From NCBI GenBank assembly GCA_021199405.1, contig JAJQID010000008.1, positions 1-9,848 on the forward strand: a stretch of 9,848 nucleotides of DNA, in the 5' to 3' direction. Origin of the DNA: Lachnospiraceae bacterium. Lineage in GTDB: Bacteria; Bacillota; Clostridia; Lachnospirales; Lachnospiraceae. Under the pieces are notes generated by a model. That model worked only from the letters and a program-made list of their open reading frames with translations. It searched no databases and had not been told where the DNA came from. Positions within the stretch are counted from its first letter, which is position 1. Each line of letters starts with the position of its first letter. A program made the position numbers and the translations under genes. Shown here in pieces: positions 1 to 6,416 of this stretch.

Positions 1-100
1 TCCCCGATGGGGCCTGCCCCGGTCCCAACGGCGGGCTGGGTAATGGGGGGGATGCCCTAAGCCGGTCAGTGGTCAGTTCCTGGAAGTACAGGACGCTTAT
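1..100 (+). other. Broken or low-quality 5' end of the Zn-macrodomain gene
   Basis: In the frame of the downstream gene, 59-100 reads KPVSGQFLEVQDAY, which resembles the usual N-terminal stretch of Zn-macrodomain hydrolases. The frame is closed by a TAA at 41-43. An ATG CCC at 52-57 would join that stretch if the T at 58 were absent, which points to a one-base insertion. The first 58 bases are also much richer in G and C than the rest, with a run of seven G at 45-51, and do not read as the expected N-terminus in any frame. This is either a true frameshift with decay or poor sequence near a contig end. Confidence 0.5.
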
Positions 101-694
101 TTGCAGGAAGAAACCCGGCGCAAAGGCATTACGGATTTTGCAGACCTGACGCCAATGCAGGAGGGACTTTATCTCTGGCAGGGAGACATTACAACACTCC
201 GCTGCGGAGCGATTGTTAACGCAGCCAACTCTCAGATGCTGGGGTGCTTTAGCCCAAACCACGGCTGTATTGATAACGCCATTCATAGCTACGCAGGTGT
301 TCTGCTTCGCTTAGCCTGCGCGGAGCTGATGGAAAAACAGGGGCATGAGGAGGAAACCGGCAGGGCAAAAATTACTCCGGCATTCAATCTGCCCTGTGAC
401 TGCGTATTGCATACCGTCGGTCCCATCGTCAGCGGCTGGCTTACCAGAAAAGATAAGGAACTGCTTGCTTCCTGCTATCGTTCCTGCCTGGAGATGGCAG
501 ACCAGAATAACATCAAAAGTGTTGCGTTCTGCTGCATCTCTACCGGGGAATTTCACTTTCCCAATGACAAGGCAGCACAGGTTGCCGTCAGTACGGTAAA
601 GGAATACAAAGAGCAGACCAACAGCGAAATCGAGGTGATCTTTAATGTTTTCAAGGACATCGACTTACAAATCTACCGGGACATCCTTCGGTGA
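101..694 (+). CDS. Zn-dependent macrodomain protein-ADP-ribose hydrolase (5' end damaged)
   Basis: Predicted to remove ADP-ribose from proteins in the cytoplasm, as the SirTM-linked macrodomains of Staphylococcus and Streptococcus do. Counting from the TTG at 101, the domain begins with LYLWQGDIT at residues 23-31. The ADP-ribose loop IVNAANSQMLGCF (38-50) follows, then the zinc signature Cys49, His54, Cys56 in GCFSPNHGCIDNAIH, the LHTVGPIV strand (103-110) and the second loop STGEFHFP (147-154). This second loop commonly has a hydrophobic residue where Glu150 stands here. The C-terminal EVIFNVFKDID is typical. The family is usually longer at the N-terminus. The open frame runs back to 44 and family-like residues are readable from about 59, so 101 is only the first usable start after an apparent frameshift. 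The 3' end overlaps the sirtuin gene, indicating translational coupling. Family assignment is firm; whether a full-length product is made is not. Confidence 0.85.
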   Translation: MQEETRRKGITDFADLTPMQEGLYLWQGDITTLRCGAIVNAANSQMLGCFSPNHGCIDNAIHSYAGVLLRLACAELMEKQGHEEETGRAKITPAFNLPCDCVLHTVGPIVSGWLTRKDKELLASCYRSCLEMADQNNIKSVAFCCISTGEFHFPNDKAAQVAVSTVKEYKEQTNSEIEVIFNVFKDIDLQIYRDILR

Positions 695-1565
695 AACGGT
701 AAGCAAAGCATTCTCCACCCAAACGAAAGTGCCGGATCAATTATTACAGTTGAAAAATGAAATCGAGACGGCAGACGCCATTGTCATCGGTGCCGGCGCA
801 GGGCTTTCTACTTCGGCTGGCATGAGCTACAGCGGGGAACGGTTTGAAAAATACTTTTCAGATTTTCACAGAAAATACGGCATCACTGATATGTATTCCG
901 GTGGGTTTTATCCGTTTGACACATTTGAGGAATACTGGGCATGGTGGTCACGGCACATCCTGGTCAACCGCTATGAGGCCGGCATTGGAAAACCTTACAT
1001 GGATCTGTTGGAGTTGGTGAAGGGCAAAGACTATTTCGTGTTGACCACCAACGTAGACCATCAATTCCAGCTTGCCGGGTTCGATAAGAAACGGCTGTTC
1101 TACACCCAGGGCGATTATGGCCTGTGGCAGTGCTCCCAACCCTGCCATGACAAAACCTATGACAATGAAGAAGCCGTACGGCAGATGGTAAAAGAGCAAA
1201 AGGACATGAAAATTCCGTCGGCACTGGTTCCGCGTTGCCCGATCTGCGGCGCACCAATGAATGTGAATCTACGCTGTGATGATACCTTTGTGGAGGATGA
1301 AGGATGGCATCTGGCTGCAGAGCGGTACAACGAGTTTATCAGGCGGCATGAGAATCTGCATGTTCTGTTTCTGGAACTGGGAGTAGGCGCAAATACCCCG
1401 GTGATTATCAAGTATCCGTTCTGGCGGATGACAGCAAAGAATCCGAAGGCCATATATGCCTGTATCAACAAAGGGGAAGTTATGTGCCCGCGTGAGATAA
1501 AAAATCAATCAATCTGTATTGATGAGGATATCGGATCTGTGGTAGAACAGATAAAAGGACTGTAA
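645..1565 (+). CDS. SirTM (class M) sirtuin, protein ADP-ribosyltransferase
   Basis: An NAD-dependent sirtuin of the microbial M class. Characterised members (Staphylococcus, Streptococcus) ADP-ribosylate a lipoylated GcvH-like carrier rather than deacylating proteins. Visible motifs are the NAD loop GAGAGLS (residues 49-55), the class-specific SYSGERFEKYF (61-71), TTNVDH (134-139) and YTQGDYG (153-159). Gln155 stands where deacetylase sirtuins have the catalytic His. Asn136 and Gln155 have the spacing of the two residues reported as essential in the streptococcal enzyme (from memory). A zinc ribbon is formed by Cys163, Cys167, Cys198 and Cys201. The ATG at 645 has GAGGTGA six bases upstream and is the only Met before the core. 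It overlaps the macrodomain gene by 50 nt, the usual macro-sirtuin pairing. No GcvH-L or lipoate ligase gene is visible, so the substrate here is open. Confidence 0.93.
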   Translation: MFSRTSTYKSTGTSFGETVSKAFSTQTKVPDQLLQLKNEIETADAIVIGAGAGLSTSAGMSYSGERFEKYFSDFHRKYGITDMYSGGFYPFDTFEEYWAWWSRHILVNRYEAGIGKPYMDLLELVKGKDYFVLTTNVDHQFQLAGFDKKRLFYTQGDYGLWQCSQPCHDKTYDNEEAVRQMVKEQKDMKIPSALVPRCPICGAPMNVNLRCDDTFVEDEGWHLAAERYNEFIRRHENLHVLFLELGVGANTPVIIKYPFWRMTAKNPKAIYACINKGEVMCPREIKNQSICIDEDIGSVVEQIKGL

Positions 1566-1578
1566 GAAGGTGACATTC

Positions 1579-2703
1579 ATGCCATTTAAAATCATCCGAA
1601 ATGACATCACAAAAGTAAAAGCAGATGCTATTGTAAATACAGCTAATCCGCATCCAACCTATGCGGCCGGGACGGACGCGGCCATTTATAAAGCTGCCGG
1701 CGCGGATCTCCTGCTGGCGGAGCGGAAGAAAATCGGACAGATCGAATGCGGCCAGACGGCGGCAACTTCCGCTTTTGCACTTCCTGCAAAATACATTATC
1801 CATACCGTCGGACCGGCCTGGGTAGACGGAAAACATGGAGAATTTGATATTCTCTCGGACTGCTATGAAAATTCTCTTGCAAAAGCTGTGGAGCTTCAAT
1901 GCGACAGCATCGCCTTTCCGCTGATCGCGACGGGTGTGTATGGATTTCCGAAGGACCGGGCGCTGCAGATTGCCGTTTCTGTCATCAGCCATTTTCTGCT
2001 TTCGCATGATATGCAGGTGATTCTGGTTGTCTTTGACCGGCATTCGTTTGAACTGTCCGGAAAGCTTTTCCAGGATGTCGATGATTTTATTGATGAAAAT
2101 TATGTCGCAAGGCAGCGAAAGGAAGAATATTTATATCCGGATCAGTCCTTCGGCGGTGAACCGGATGCGGCAGAAATAGCAGAACGCAGCAGACGCCTGC
2201 GCCTTGCAGAAAGCCGCAGGATTTTAAGTGAATCTGATCAGTCTGCATCGGAGATGTTAGAGTCCATTACCTGCTCAGAATCCGAACCGCTCTATTCTCC
2301 GAAAATGTCCGCGCCAGTCTCGATGTCTCCGGAAATGAGTCTGGATGACGCTCTGGGAAATGTCGGGGAAACCTTTCAGCAGAGACTGCTTCATCTGATT
2401 GACGAACGGGGACTGACTGATGTGGACGTTTATAAACGCGCCAACATGGACCGGAAACTGTTTTCCAAAATCAGGTGCAATGAGAACTACAAGCCGAAAA
2501 AGAAAACGGCTCTTGCCCTCGCGATTGCTCTGAAACTCAATCTCGATGACACAGTTGACTTATTGAAACGGGCGGAGCTGGCGCTTTCACCCAGCAGCAA
2601 GTCGGATCTGATCATCGAGTATTTTATCAGCAGGCAGGAGTATGATATTTACAGTATCAACCTGGCGCTGTTTGAGCATGGCCAGCCCATTCTGGGAGAA
2701 TAA
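1579..2703 (+). CDS. Macrodomain protein with C-terminal helical HTH-like domain
   Basis: A predicted ADP-ribose-binding or hydrolysing macrodomain (residues 1-165) is joined by an acidic, Ser/Glu-rich linker (about 176-255) to a helical domain (about 262-374). The macrodomain shows IVNTANPHPTYAAGTDAAIYKAAG in two blocks (18-30 and 31-41), HTVGPAW (75-81) and the second loop ATGVYGFP (117-124). The usual Gly-rich GGGVDGAI loop is altered to AAGTDAAI, so it could bind rather than hydrolyse ADP-ribose. The C-terminal region contains VYKRANMDRKLFSKIR (284-299) and KKTALALAIALKLNLDD (308-324). This resembles an XRE-like helix-turn-helix repeat that recurs at the C-terminus of several Firmicute signalling proteins. 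The ATG at 1579 is chosen over a GTG at 1570 because AAGAAGGTGA (1565-1574) is well placed. It lies 13 nt after the sirtuin stop, so it is probably in the same operon. The C-terminal role is unknown. Confidence 0.85.
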   Translation: MPFKIIRNDITKVKADAIVNTANPHPTYAAGTDAAIYKAAGADLLLAERKKIGQIECGQTAATSAFALPAKYIIHTVGPAWVDGKHGEFDILSDCYENSLAKAVELQCDSIAFPLIATGVYGFPKDRALQIAVSVISHFLLSHDMQVILVVFDRHSFELSGKLFQDVDDFIDENYVARQRKEEYLYPDQSFGGEPDAAEIAERSRRLRLAESRRILSESDQSASEMLESITCSESEPLYSPKMSAPVSMSPEMSLDDALGNVGETFQQRLLHLIDERGLTDVDVYKRANMDRKLFSKIRCNENYKPKKKTALALAIALKLNLDDTVDLLKRAELALSPSSKSDLIIEYFISRQEYDIYSINLALFEHGQPILGE

Positions 2704-2721
2704 TTCAGAAAATTACGAAGG

Positions 2722-2760
2722 AAGTGGATTTGTCGCTTTTCGGACGACCACTTTCTTTTC
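2722..2760 (+). terminator. Weak hairpin with T-rich tail after the macro-HTH gene
   Basis: AAGTGG (2722-2727) pairs with CCACTT (2748-2753), and an inner TCG pairs with CGA; a bulge interrupts the stem. TCTTTTC follows at 2754-2760. It lies between the macrodomain gene and the glycohydrolase start. It could be an attenuator or weak terminator that partly separates the last gene from the operon. The imperfect stem keeps confidence low. Confidence 0.3.
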
Positions 2761-2807
2761 GATTTCTGATAAACTGACATCATCAAAGGACAGGGAGGTA
2801 CAACGAA

Positions 2808-2945
2808 ATGTATGGAGCAATTTTAGGAGACATCATCGGAAGCCCGTATGAGTTTGATAGAGGAAAGAAAACAAAAGATTTTGAACTGTTCACAAAAGGA
2901 GCGGCGTTTACCGATGACAGTGTGATGACTGTCACAGTCAGTTAA
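2808..2945 (+). pseudogene. ADP-ribosylglycohydrolase (DraG family), 5' fragment cut by the element
   Basis: This is the first part of an ADP-ribosylglycohydrolase, a Mg-dependent enzyme that removes ADP-ribose from proteins or small molecules. The ATG at 2808 has AGGGAGGT at 2792-2799. The 45 codons include GDIIGSPYEF (residues 7-16) and the metal-binding FTDDSVMT (34-41), both hallmarks of the family. Host coding ends at ACT, codon 41. The last four residues (VTVS) and the TAA at 2943 come from the inserted element. The missing remainder is at 9476-9848. Joining A2928-C2929 to A9478 gives ACA ATC and an uninterrupted frame reading FTDDSVMT-IAVADALL. The fragment alone cannot be an enzyme, because the family needs a fully helical fold with a second metal-binding set near the C-terminus. 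Confidence 0.9.
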
Positions 2946-2954
2946 AGATGTAAA
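2928..2954. other. attL: core AC plus left attP arm
   Basis: After the AC core comes the element arm TGTCACAGTCAGTTAAAG and on to 2954. Its reverse complement matches the right-end arm (9451-9475) at 21 of 25 positions, including an unbroken 13-base TTTACATCTTTAA. Host sequence to the left (ACAGTGTGATG) is the left half of attB. The recombinase stop codon is 10 nt inside this arm. Confidence 0.85.
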
Positions 2955-2964
2955 AATTCCTAGT

Positions 2965-4584
2965 TCAAATCTTACCGACAAAGCGGTAATAAATTTCTAT
3001 TTCCTGTTCCTTTGTGCCGTCCTCATGCTTTACCGCCTCATGGATAGTGATCTTTTCAATCAGGGCATTCAAAAGCTCGGCGTCAAGCTCGGTCACATTG
3101 GTATATTTCCGGATGAGGGCAATCCATTTTTCTGTGTCCGATTCTGTCTGTTTCGCGGACTCCATTTCAGATTTCAGGGAAGTGATCTTCTGGTCAAGCT
3201 GTTCCTGCTCCCCTTGATATTTCCCAGAAAGCATATTGAAATTGTACTCCGTGATTCTCCCTTTGCTCCAGTCCTCATAGAGCTTTAGGAAAAGACCGTC
3301 CACCTCTGATTTCCTTTTCTCCGCTTTTTTCAGGTCAGAAAGCTGTTTTTTCCTCTCTGTCTCACGACCCTTTTCTGTAGCACTCAGGAGGCGGTTTAAA
3401 AGCCGTTCCTCGTCTTTCTGGGCTTGGTTTGCCCAATACTGGATACTTGAAAGGACGGCGGGATACAGGACGTCATAGCGGATATAGTGCGAAGTACATC
3501 CATGGAACCCTTTTCGGTTTTGTCCACAGGTATAATAAGAGGTTGGTTTCTTTAACCGGTAGTTCGTCTCTATGGACATTGCCCATCCACAGTCCGCACA
3601 TCTGAGGAGCCCGGAAAATATCTGTGTGGTACCGTCCTTTTTCTCACGGCGGCGGCTTTTCATCTGCTCCTGCACTTGTTGGAACACATCCTCAGAGATG
3701 ATCGCCTCGTGGGTGTTTTCCACCCGGAACCATTCCTCTTTCGGCCTGTTTACCCTCTTTTTGTTCTTGAACGAGATGGCTCCCTCCTTGTTATGGACGC
3801 TGTGGCCTATATACGCCTCATTTTGCAGTATGCTCCTGACTACCGTTGGCGACCATGCAAAAGACTTTTCCTCCGGAGCTCCCGCATAGATGTTTGCAAA
3901 TGAGCCCTGTTTCTGGTAGTTAATCCATCCCCCGGTGGGTACCTTTTCATCAATCAATATCTTTGTGATTGAGAAAGCCCCATAACCGTGGGAGGCAAGG
4001 TCAAATATTTTTTCCACAATCCATCTTGTCTCAGGGTCAATGATAAGGTGCCCTTTCCGGTCAGGGTCTTTCCTGTAGCCTATCGGGGCGCACATCCCAT
4101 AGTGGGCACCATTGGCAAAGCGTGTATGGAGCGCGGATTTCACTTTTTTGCTGGTCTGTCTGGCGTGCATTTCATTCAGGATATTCAAAAACGGGGCAAG
4201 CTCAGATTCGCCTTTCAGGGTGTCCACGTTGTCATTTACCGCGATATAACGGACACCTTTTGAGGGGAAATACAGTTCTGTGTATTGCCCGGTCAGGATG
4301 TAATTCCTCCCGAGGCGCGAGAGGTCTTTCGTGACCACGCAGTTGATTTTCCCATCCTCAATAGCCTCAATCATCCTTTGGAACCCGGGGCGGTCATAGT
4401 TCGTCCCGCTGAAACCATCGTCCACATATTCTTCCACCGCATTCAGGCCATTTTCACGGGCATACTGGCGGAGGAACATGCGCTGGGTGGTAATGCTCCC
4501 GCTTTCACCTTGCAGTTCATCGTCACGGGATAGCCGCATATATAGGGCGGTGTTATAAATTTTCGTTGTGCTGGGTTGATTCAT
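2965..4584 (-). CDS. Large serine recombinase (TndX/TnpX-like), element integrase
   Basis: Catalyses integration and excision by 2-bp staggered cuts through a serine-DNA link. The resolvase domain spans residues 10-150, with the nucleophile Ser19 in YMRLSRDD and further motifs GESGSITTQR (26-35), DDGFSGTNYDRPGF (55-68) and KDLSRLGRNY (86-95). The recombinase domain follows (about 165-310), with NEAYIGH at 255-261. A zinc ribbon is formed by Cys329, Cys332, Cys353 and Cys363, and a coiled coil covers about 385-485. At 539 residues the length fits the clostridial TndX/TnpX group. The ATG at 4584 is chosen because AAAGGAG lies at good spacing before it; an in-frame Met 12 codons upstream has no such site. 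The gene reads towards and ends 10 nt from attL, as usual for such integrases. A candidate promoter with a dyad lies just upstream. Those relatives are reported to use GA cores, whereas this site shows AC. Confidence 0.95.
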   Translation of the reverse strand: MNQPSTTKIYNTALYMRLSRDDELQGESGSITTQRMFLRQYARENGLNAVEEYVDDGFSGTNYDRPGFQRMIEAIEDGKINCVVTKDLSRLGRNYILTGQYTELYFPSKGVRYIAVNDNVDTLKGESELAPFLNILNEMHARQTSKKVKSALHTRFANGAHYGMCAPIGYRKDPDRKGHLIIDPETRWIVEKIFDLASHGYGAFSITKILIDEKVPTGGWINYQKQGSFANIYAGAPEEKSFAWSPTVVRSILQNEAYIGHSVHNKEGAISFKNKKRVNRPKEEWFRVENTHEAIISEDVFQQVQEQMKSRRREKKDGTTQIFSGLLRCADCGWAMSIETNYRLKKPTSYYTCGQNRKGFHGCTSHYIRYDVLYPAVLSSIQYWANQAQKDEERLLNRLLSATEKGRETERKKQLSDLKKAEKRKSEVDGLFLKLYEDWSKGRITEYNFNMLSGKYQGEQEQLDQKITSLKSEMESAKQTESDTEKWIALIRKYTNVTELDAELLNALIEKITIHEAVKHEDGTKEQEIEIYYRFVGKI

Positions 4585-4612
4585 TACTTTTTTCTCCTTT
4601 CTCATGAAACAT

Positions 4613-4664
4613 CCCCGCACTGATACCTATTAGCCAGTATATCATGAGTGCGGGGCGTTTTCCA
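4613..4664 (-). promoter_or_regulatory. Recombinase promoter candidate with a flanking dyad
   Basis: On the minus strand TGGAAA (4664-4659) and TATACT (4641-4636) are 17 bases apart, a plausible sigma-A promoter upstream of the recombinase. A perfect 9-bp inverted repeat overlaps it: CCCCGCACT at 4613-4621 and AGTGCGGGG at 4647-4655, with 25 nt between. Inside these arms GATAC (4622-4626) faces GTATATC (4637-4643). The dyad straddles the -10, so it could be an operator for autoregulation, or an RNA hairpin ahead of the ribosome binding site. No T-tract follows it, so a simple terminator is unlikely. Confidence 0.4.
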
Positions 4665-4679
4665 GTGCTTTCCGAACAA

Positions 4680-4877
4680 TTATTCGATATCCCTACCGTA
4701 GGTAGCCTCCCGGCAGATGAAGTCCGAGAGCAAGTCCGTGAACGACTTATTTCCATCCTCCGGATAGTGTTCTCTCATGACAACGCAGAGCTTTCCGAAT
4801 TCATATCTCCGGGGAGTATTTTTTTCATTGTCCTTTTCCATTGCATTCTGTTGTTTCCATGCAACGGGCAGTGGCAT
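4680..4877 (-). CDS. Small hypothetical protein between rep and the recombinase
   Basis: This 65-residue ORF sits in the same direction as rep and the recombinase. I do not recognise it. It is charged and soluble, with no signal or membrane segment; the core YEFGKLCVVMREHYPEDGNK and following helix-prone LLSDFICREA look protein-like. Two starts are possible: Met at 4877, or Met13 at 4841, which begins MEKDNEKNTPRRYEF and looks more natural. Neither has a strong ribosome binding site, so the start is uncertain. Its position directly before the recombinase gene, 95 nt away, makes a helper such as a recombination directionality factor conceivable. That is context only. It could also be spurious. 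Confidence 0.5.
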   Translation of the reverse strand: MPLPVAWKQQNAMEKDNEKNTPRRYEFGKLCVVMREHYPEDGNKSFTDLLSDFICREATYGRDIE

Positions 4878-4883
4878 TCAGGA

Positions 4884-4976
4884 GAGGGCGAGAAAGCCCT
4901 CATCCTGTCATTTTCGCTTTATATGTTGGTTTTCTTATCTTCAAGCCCATTTCGCGGAAATATCACTCCTTTCCGC
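4884..4976 (-). other. Intercistronic hairpins between rep and the small ORF
   Basis: Two perfect short stems lie downstream of the rep stop on the minus strand. GCGGAAA (4976-4970) pairs with TTTCCGC (4960-4954) around a 9-nt loop that contains GGAG. GAGGGC (4901-4896) pairs with GCCCTC (4889-4884) around TTTCTC. Neither has a clear T-tract. They may tune translation or mRNA stability between rep and the recombinase genes. A 16-codon ORF (4900-4950) lies between them but has poor start spacing. Confidence 0.3.
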
Positions 4977-4996
4977 CCTTTTTCGGGCTATTCATT

Positions 4997-6235
4997 TCAT
5001 TTTTCAAATTTCAGTTTGATCTGTTCCGCCTCTTTGCCCGAGACTTTTGTAAAGCCCTCAGGAGCCGCTTGTGGGGCAGTATCCCGGAATGTCAAAAATG
5101 GCATACTCTGGGCGATATTCGCTTTCACGTCCTCCCTCGTCAGGGGGTGGGCGGGGCGGTATCCGTCAATGATGTCATTCACACATATGACGGGGTCTGA
5201 ATATGCCATCTTCATAGTATCGAATTGCCTGATATAGATATTTTCTGAATCCATTACTATATAGGTTCCACAGCGCCTTTTCAGCTGTGTGACAGGCTCA
5301 TTCTCATTTTCAAATACGTTTGAATAAAATTTATCAATGCTCAAAACTGTTGTGAGTATAACCAACTCACAGTTGAGGTATTTATTCTTATATCTGCTCT
5401 TAATACTACTCGCGGTGTTATTGTCCAGAAGTTTCAGGAGGTCAGACAGCCCCAGCGCACTGGGGCGGATATCATCGAGGATGAGGCACGGTTGCTGTCC
5501 GTATCCGTCCATCACGTCATTGCTCCCGGAGGATATGAAAAAATCCAGACCTCTTTCTTTTGCAATTTTTTTCGCGAGGGTGGTTTTCCCGACCCCGGCT
5601 TTTCCAGTTATGAAAATGACCTCTGTCTGGCGTTCACTGACCGTCGCTTGCATGCGTTCTGAGCGTACCTTAAAAGCGGTGTCGAAAGTGTAGGCGTAGT
5701 CCACGAGGAGCATGTTGTCTATTTCGAGCGTTTTGTTGTATTCCCTGATCTCTCCATCAAGAATCTTATCAACAAGCTCTTTCACTTTTTCATCCCGATT
5801 CTCTTTCTCACCAATCTTTTCCAGCGCCGCTACATAATCGAAGTTCGCGGTGACCTCATCAGGGGAATATTGATGTTTCTCCGGGGAGTTGAGATGTATC
5901 TGGTATGCTAGTGAGGATTCCCAGTTCCCGGTGATTTTTGAGACAAAGTTTTCCTCAATGCCGAACCACTTCCCGACAGCTTTATATTGCTGTGGGGAGT
6001 TGAAACGGAGCAGGAGATGGATGTGAGCGGGTTTCAGCTCCCCCTCTTTGTATTTTTCAGGATTCTTCTCAGATTCCTTTTTTGTGTAGGTATCCTGATT
6101 GTGAATAATATAACAATATTTTATGATCGGTGGTGACCTCCGCGCGAGGATTTCGGGGAGGGCGTCCATATCGAACAGGGTCTCACCATCGTCTGTCTGT
6201 AAATTGGAGACGATTTCGCACATTTTGACTGACAT
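4997..6235 (-). CDS. HUH endonuclease / SF3-type helicase replication initiator (CRESS-like Rep)
   Basis: Predicted to nick the element's origin and unwind it for rolling-circle replication. The N-terminal HUH domain has KYCYIIHNQD (39-48, motif 1), the metal-binding pair His71 and His73 in KPAHIHLLLRF, and a motif 3 region WESSLAYQIHLNSPEKHQY (105-123). Tyr111 is the likely nucleophile. The helicase domain has Walker A GKAGVGKT (211-218), Walker B CLILDD (250-255), a motif-C-like stretch NCELVILTT (288-296) and QLKRRC (317-322), which resembles the arginine-bearing element of CRESS Reps. At 412 residues with this order it matches bacterial pCRESS plasmid Reps, which share ancestry with eukaryotic CRESS-DNA virus Reps. 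The ATG at 6235 follows AAAGGA at good spacing. A candidate origin lies 59-119 nt upstream. The nearest alternative is a pMV158-type Rep, but those normally lack this helicase half. Confidence 0.9.
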   Translation of the reverse strand: MSVKMCEIVSNLQTDDGETLFDMDALPEILARRSPPIIKYCYIIHNQDTYTKKESEKNPEKYKEGELKPAHIHLLLRFNSPQQYKAVGKWFGIEENFVSKITGNWESSLAYQIHLNSPEKHQYSPDEVTANFDYVAALEKIGEKENRDEKVKELVDKILDGEIREYNKTLEIDNMLLVDYAYTFDTAFKVRSERMQATVSERQTEVIFITGKAGVGKTTLAKKIAKERGLDFFISSGSNDVMDGYGQQPCLILDDIRPSALGLSDLLKLLDNNTASSIKSRYKNKYLNCELVILTTVLSIDKFYSNVFENENEPVTQLKRRCGTYIVMDSENIYIRQFDTMKMAYSDPVICVNDIIDGYRPAHPLTREDVKANIAQSMPFLTFRDTAPQAAPEGFTKVSGKEAEQIKLKFEK

Positions 6236-6293
6236 TTTCTGTTTCCTTTCTCTTTAGTCTCTGTTTAGATTTTGCTTCCTTTTTATTTATGCT

Positions 6294-6311
6294 TTTTCCT
6301 TGTTTTCCTTG
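6294..6311. repeat. Two tandem 9-mers next to the candidate origin (iteron-like)
   Basis: TTTTCCTTG occurs twice with no gap (6294-6302 and 6303-6311); on the minus strand it reads CAAGGAAAA twice. The pair ends 4 nt before the stem-loop at 6316. Short tandem repeats beside a hairpin are the usual Rep-binding iterons of CRESS-type origins. The run is pyrimidine-rich, so chance repetition is possible. Confidence 0.45.
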
Positions 6312-6315
6312 ATTT

Positions 6316-6354
6316 CTTTTTGGGGGCGGACAAGCCCACCGCCCCCTCAAAAAG
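6316..6354. other. Candidate rolling-circle origin: stem-loop upstream of rep
   Basis: GGGGGCGG (6322-6329) pairs perfectly with CCGCCCCC (6339-6346) around the 9-nt loop ACAAGCCCA (6330-6338). CTTTTT (6316-6321) and AAAAAG (6349-6354) extend the stem past a 2-nt TC bulge. It lies about 80 nt before the rep start and next to two tandem 9-mers. There is no T-tract downstream on either strand, so it is a poor terminator. Position, loop size and neighbouring repeats suit a nicking site for the HUH Rep. The nick position cannot be told from sequence alone. Confidence 0.55.
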
Positions 6355-6416
6355 CCTGATTTAGCGGGGATTTTTGAGAAGTTTCCTTATTTTCCACGCC
6401 TTATGAAACATCAGAA

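Noticed and set aside
1570..1578. GTG start for the macro-HTH protein
   Set aside because: The GTG is part of the ribosome binding site serving the ATG at 1579.
2642..2851. 69-codon ORF running into the glycohydrolase start
   Set aside because: It overlaps the macro-HTH 3' end and the DraG start in another frame, without a ribosome binding site or family-like residues.
4585..4620. N-terminal 12-residue extension of the recombinase
   Set aside because: The ribosome binding site AAAGGAG lies inside this extension and is well spaced for the Met at 4584.
4900..4950. 16-codon ORF as a leader peptide ahead of the small ORF
   Set aside because: The GGAG upstream is about 15 nt from the start and lies in a hairpin loop; too short to judge.
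4644..5237. 197-codon + strand ORF
   Set aside because: It is antisense to the rep 3' end and the small ORF, has no ribosome binding site, and its hydrophobic Phe/Ser-rich product is typical of an antisense shadow.
6316..6354. Stem-loop read as a rho-independent terminator
   Set aside because: A residues, not T residues, follow the stem on both strands, and it sits in the upstream region of rep beside tandem repeats.
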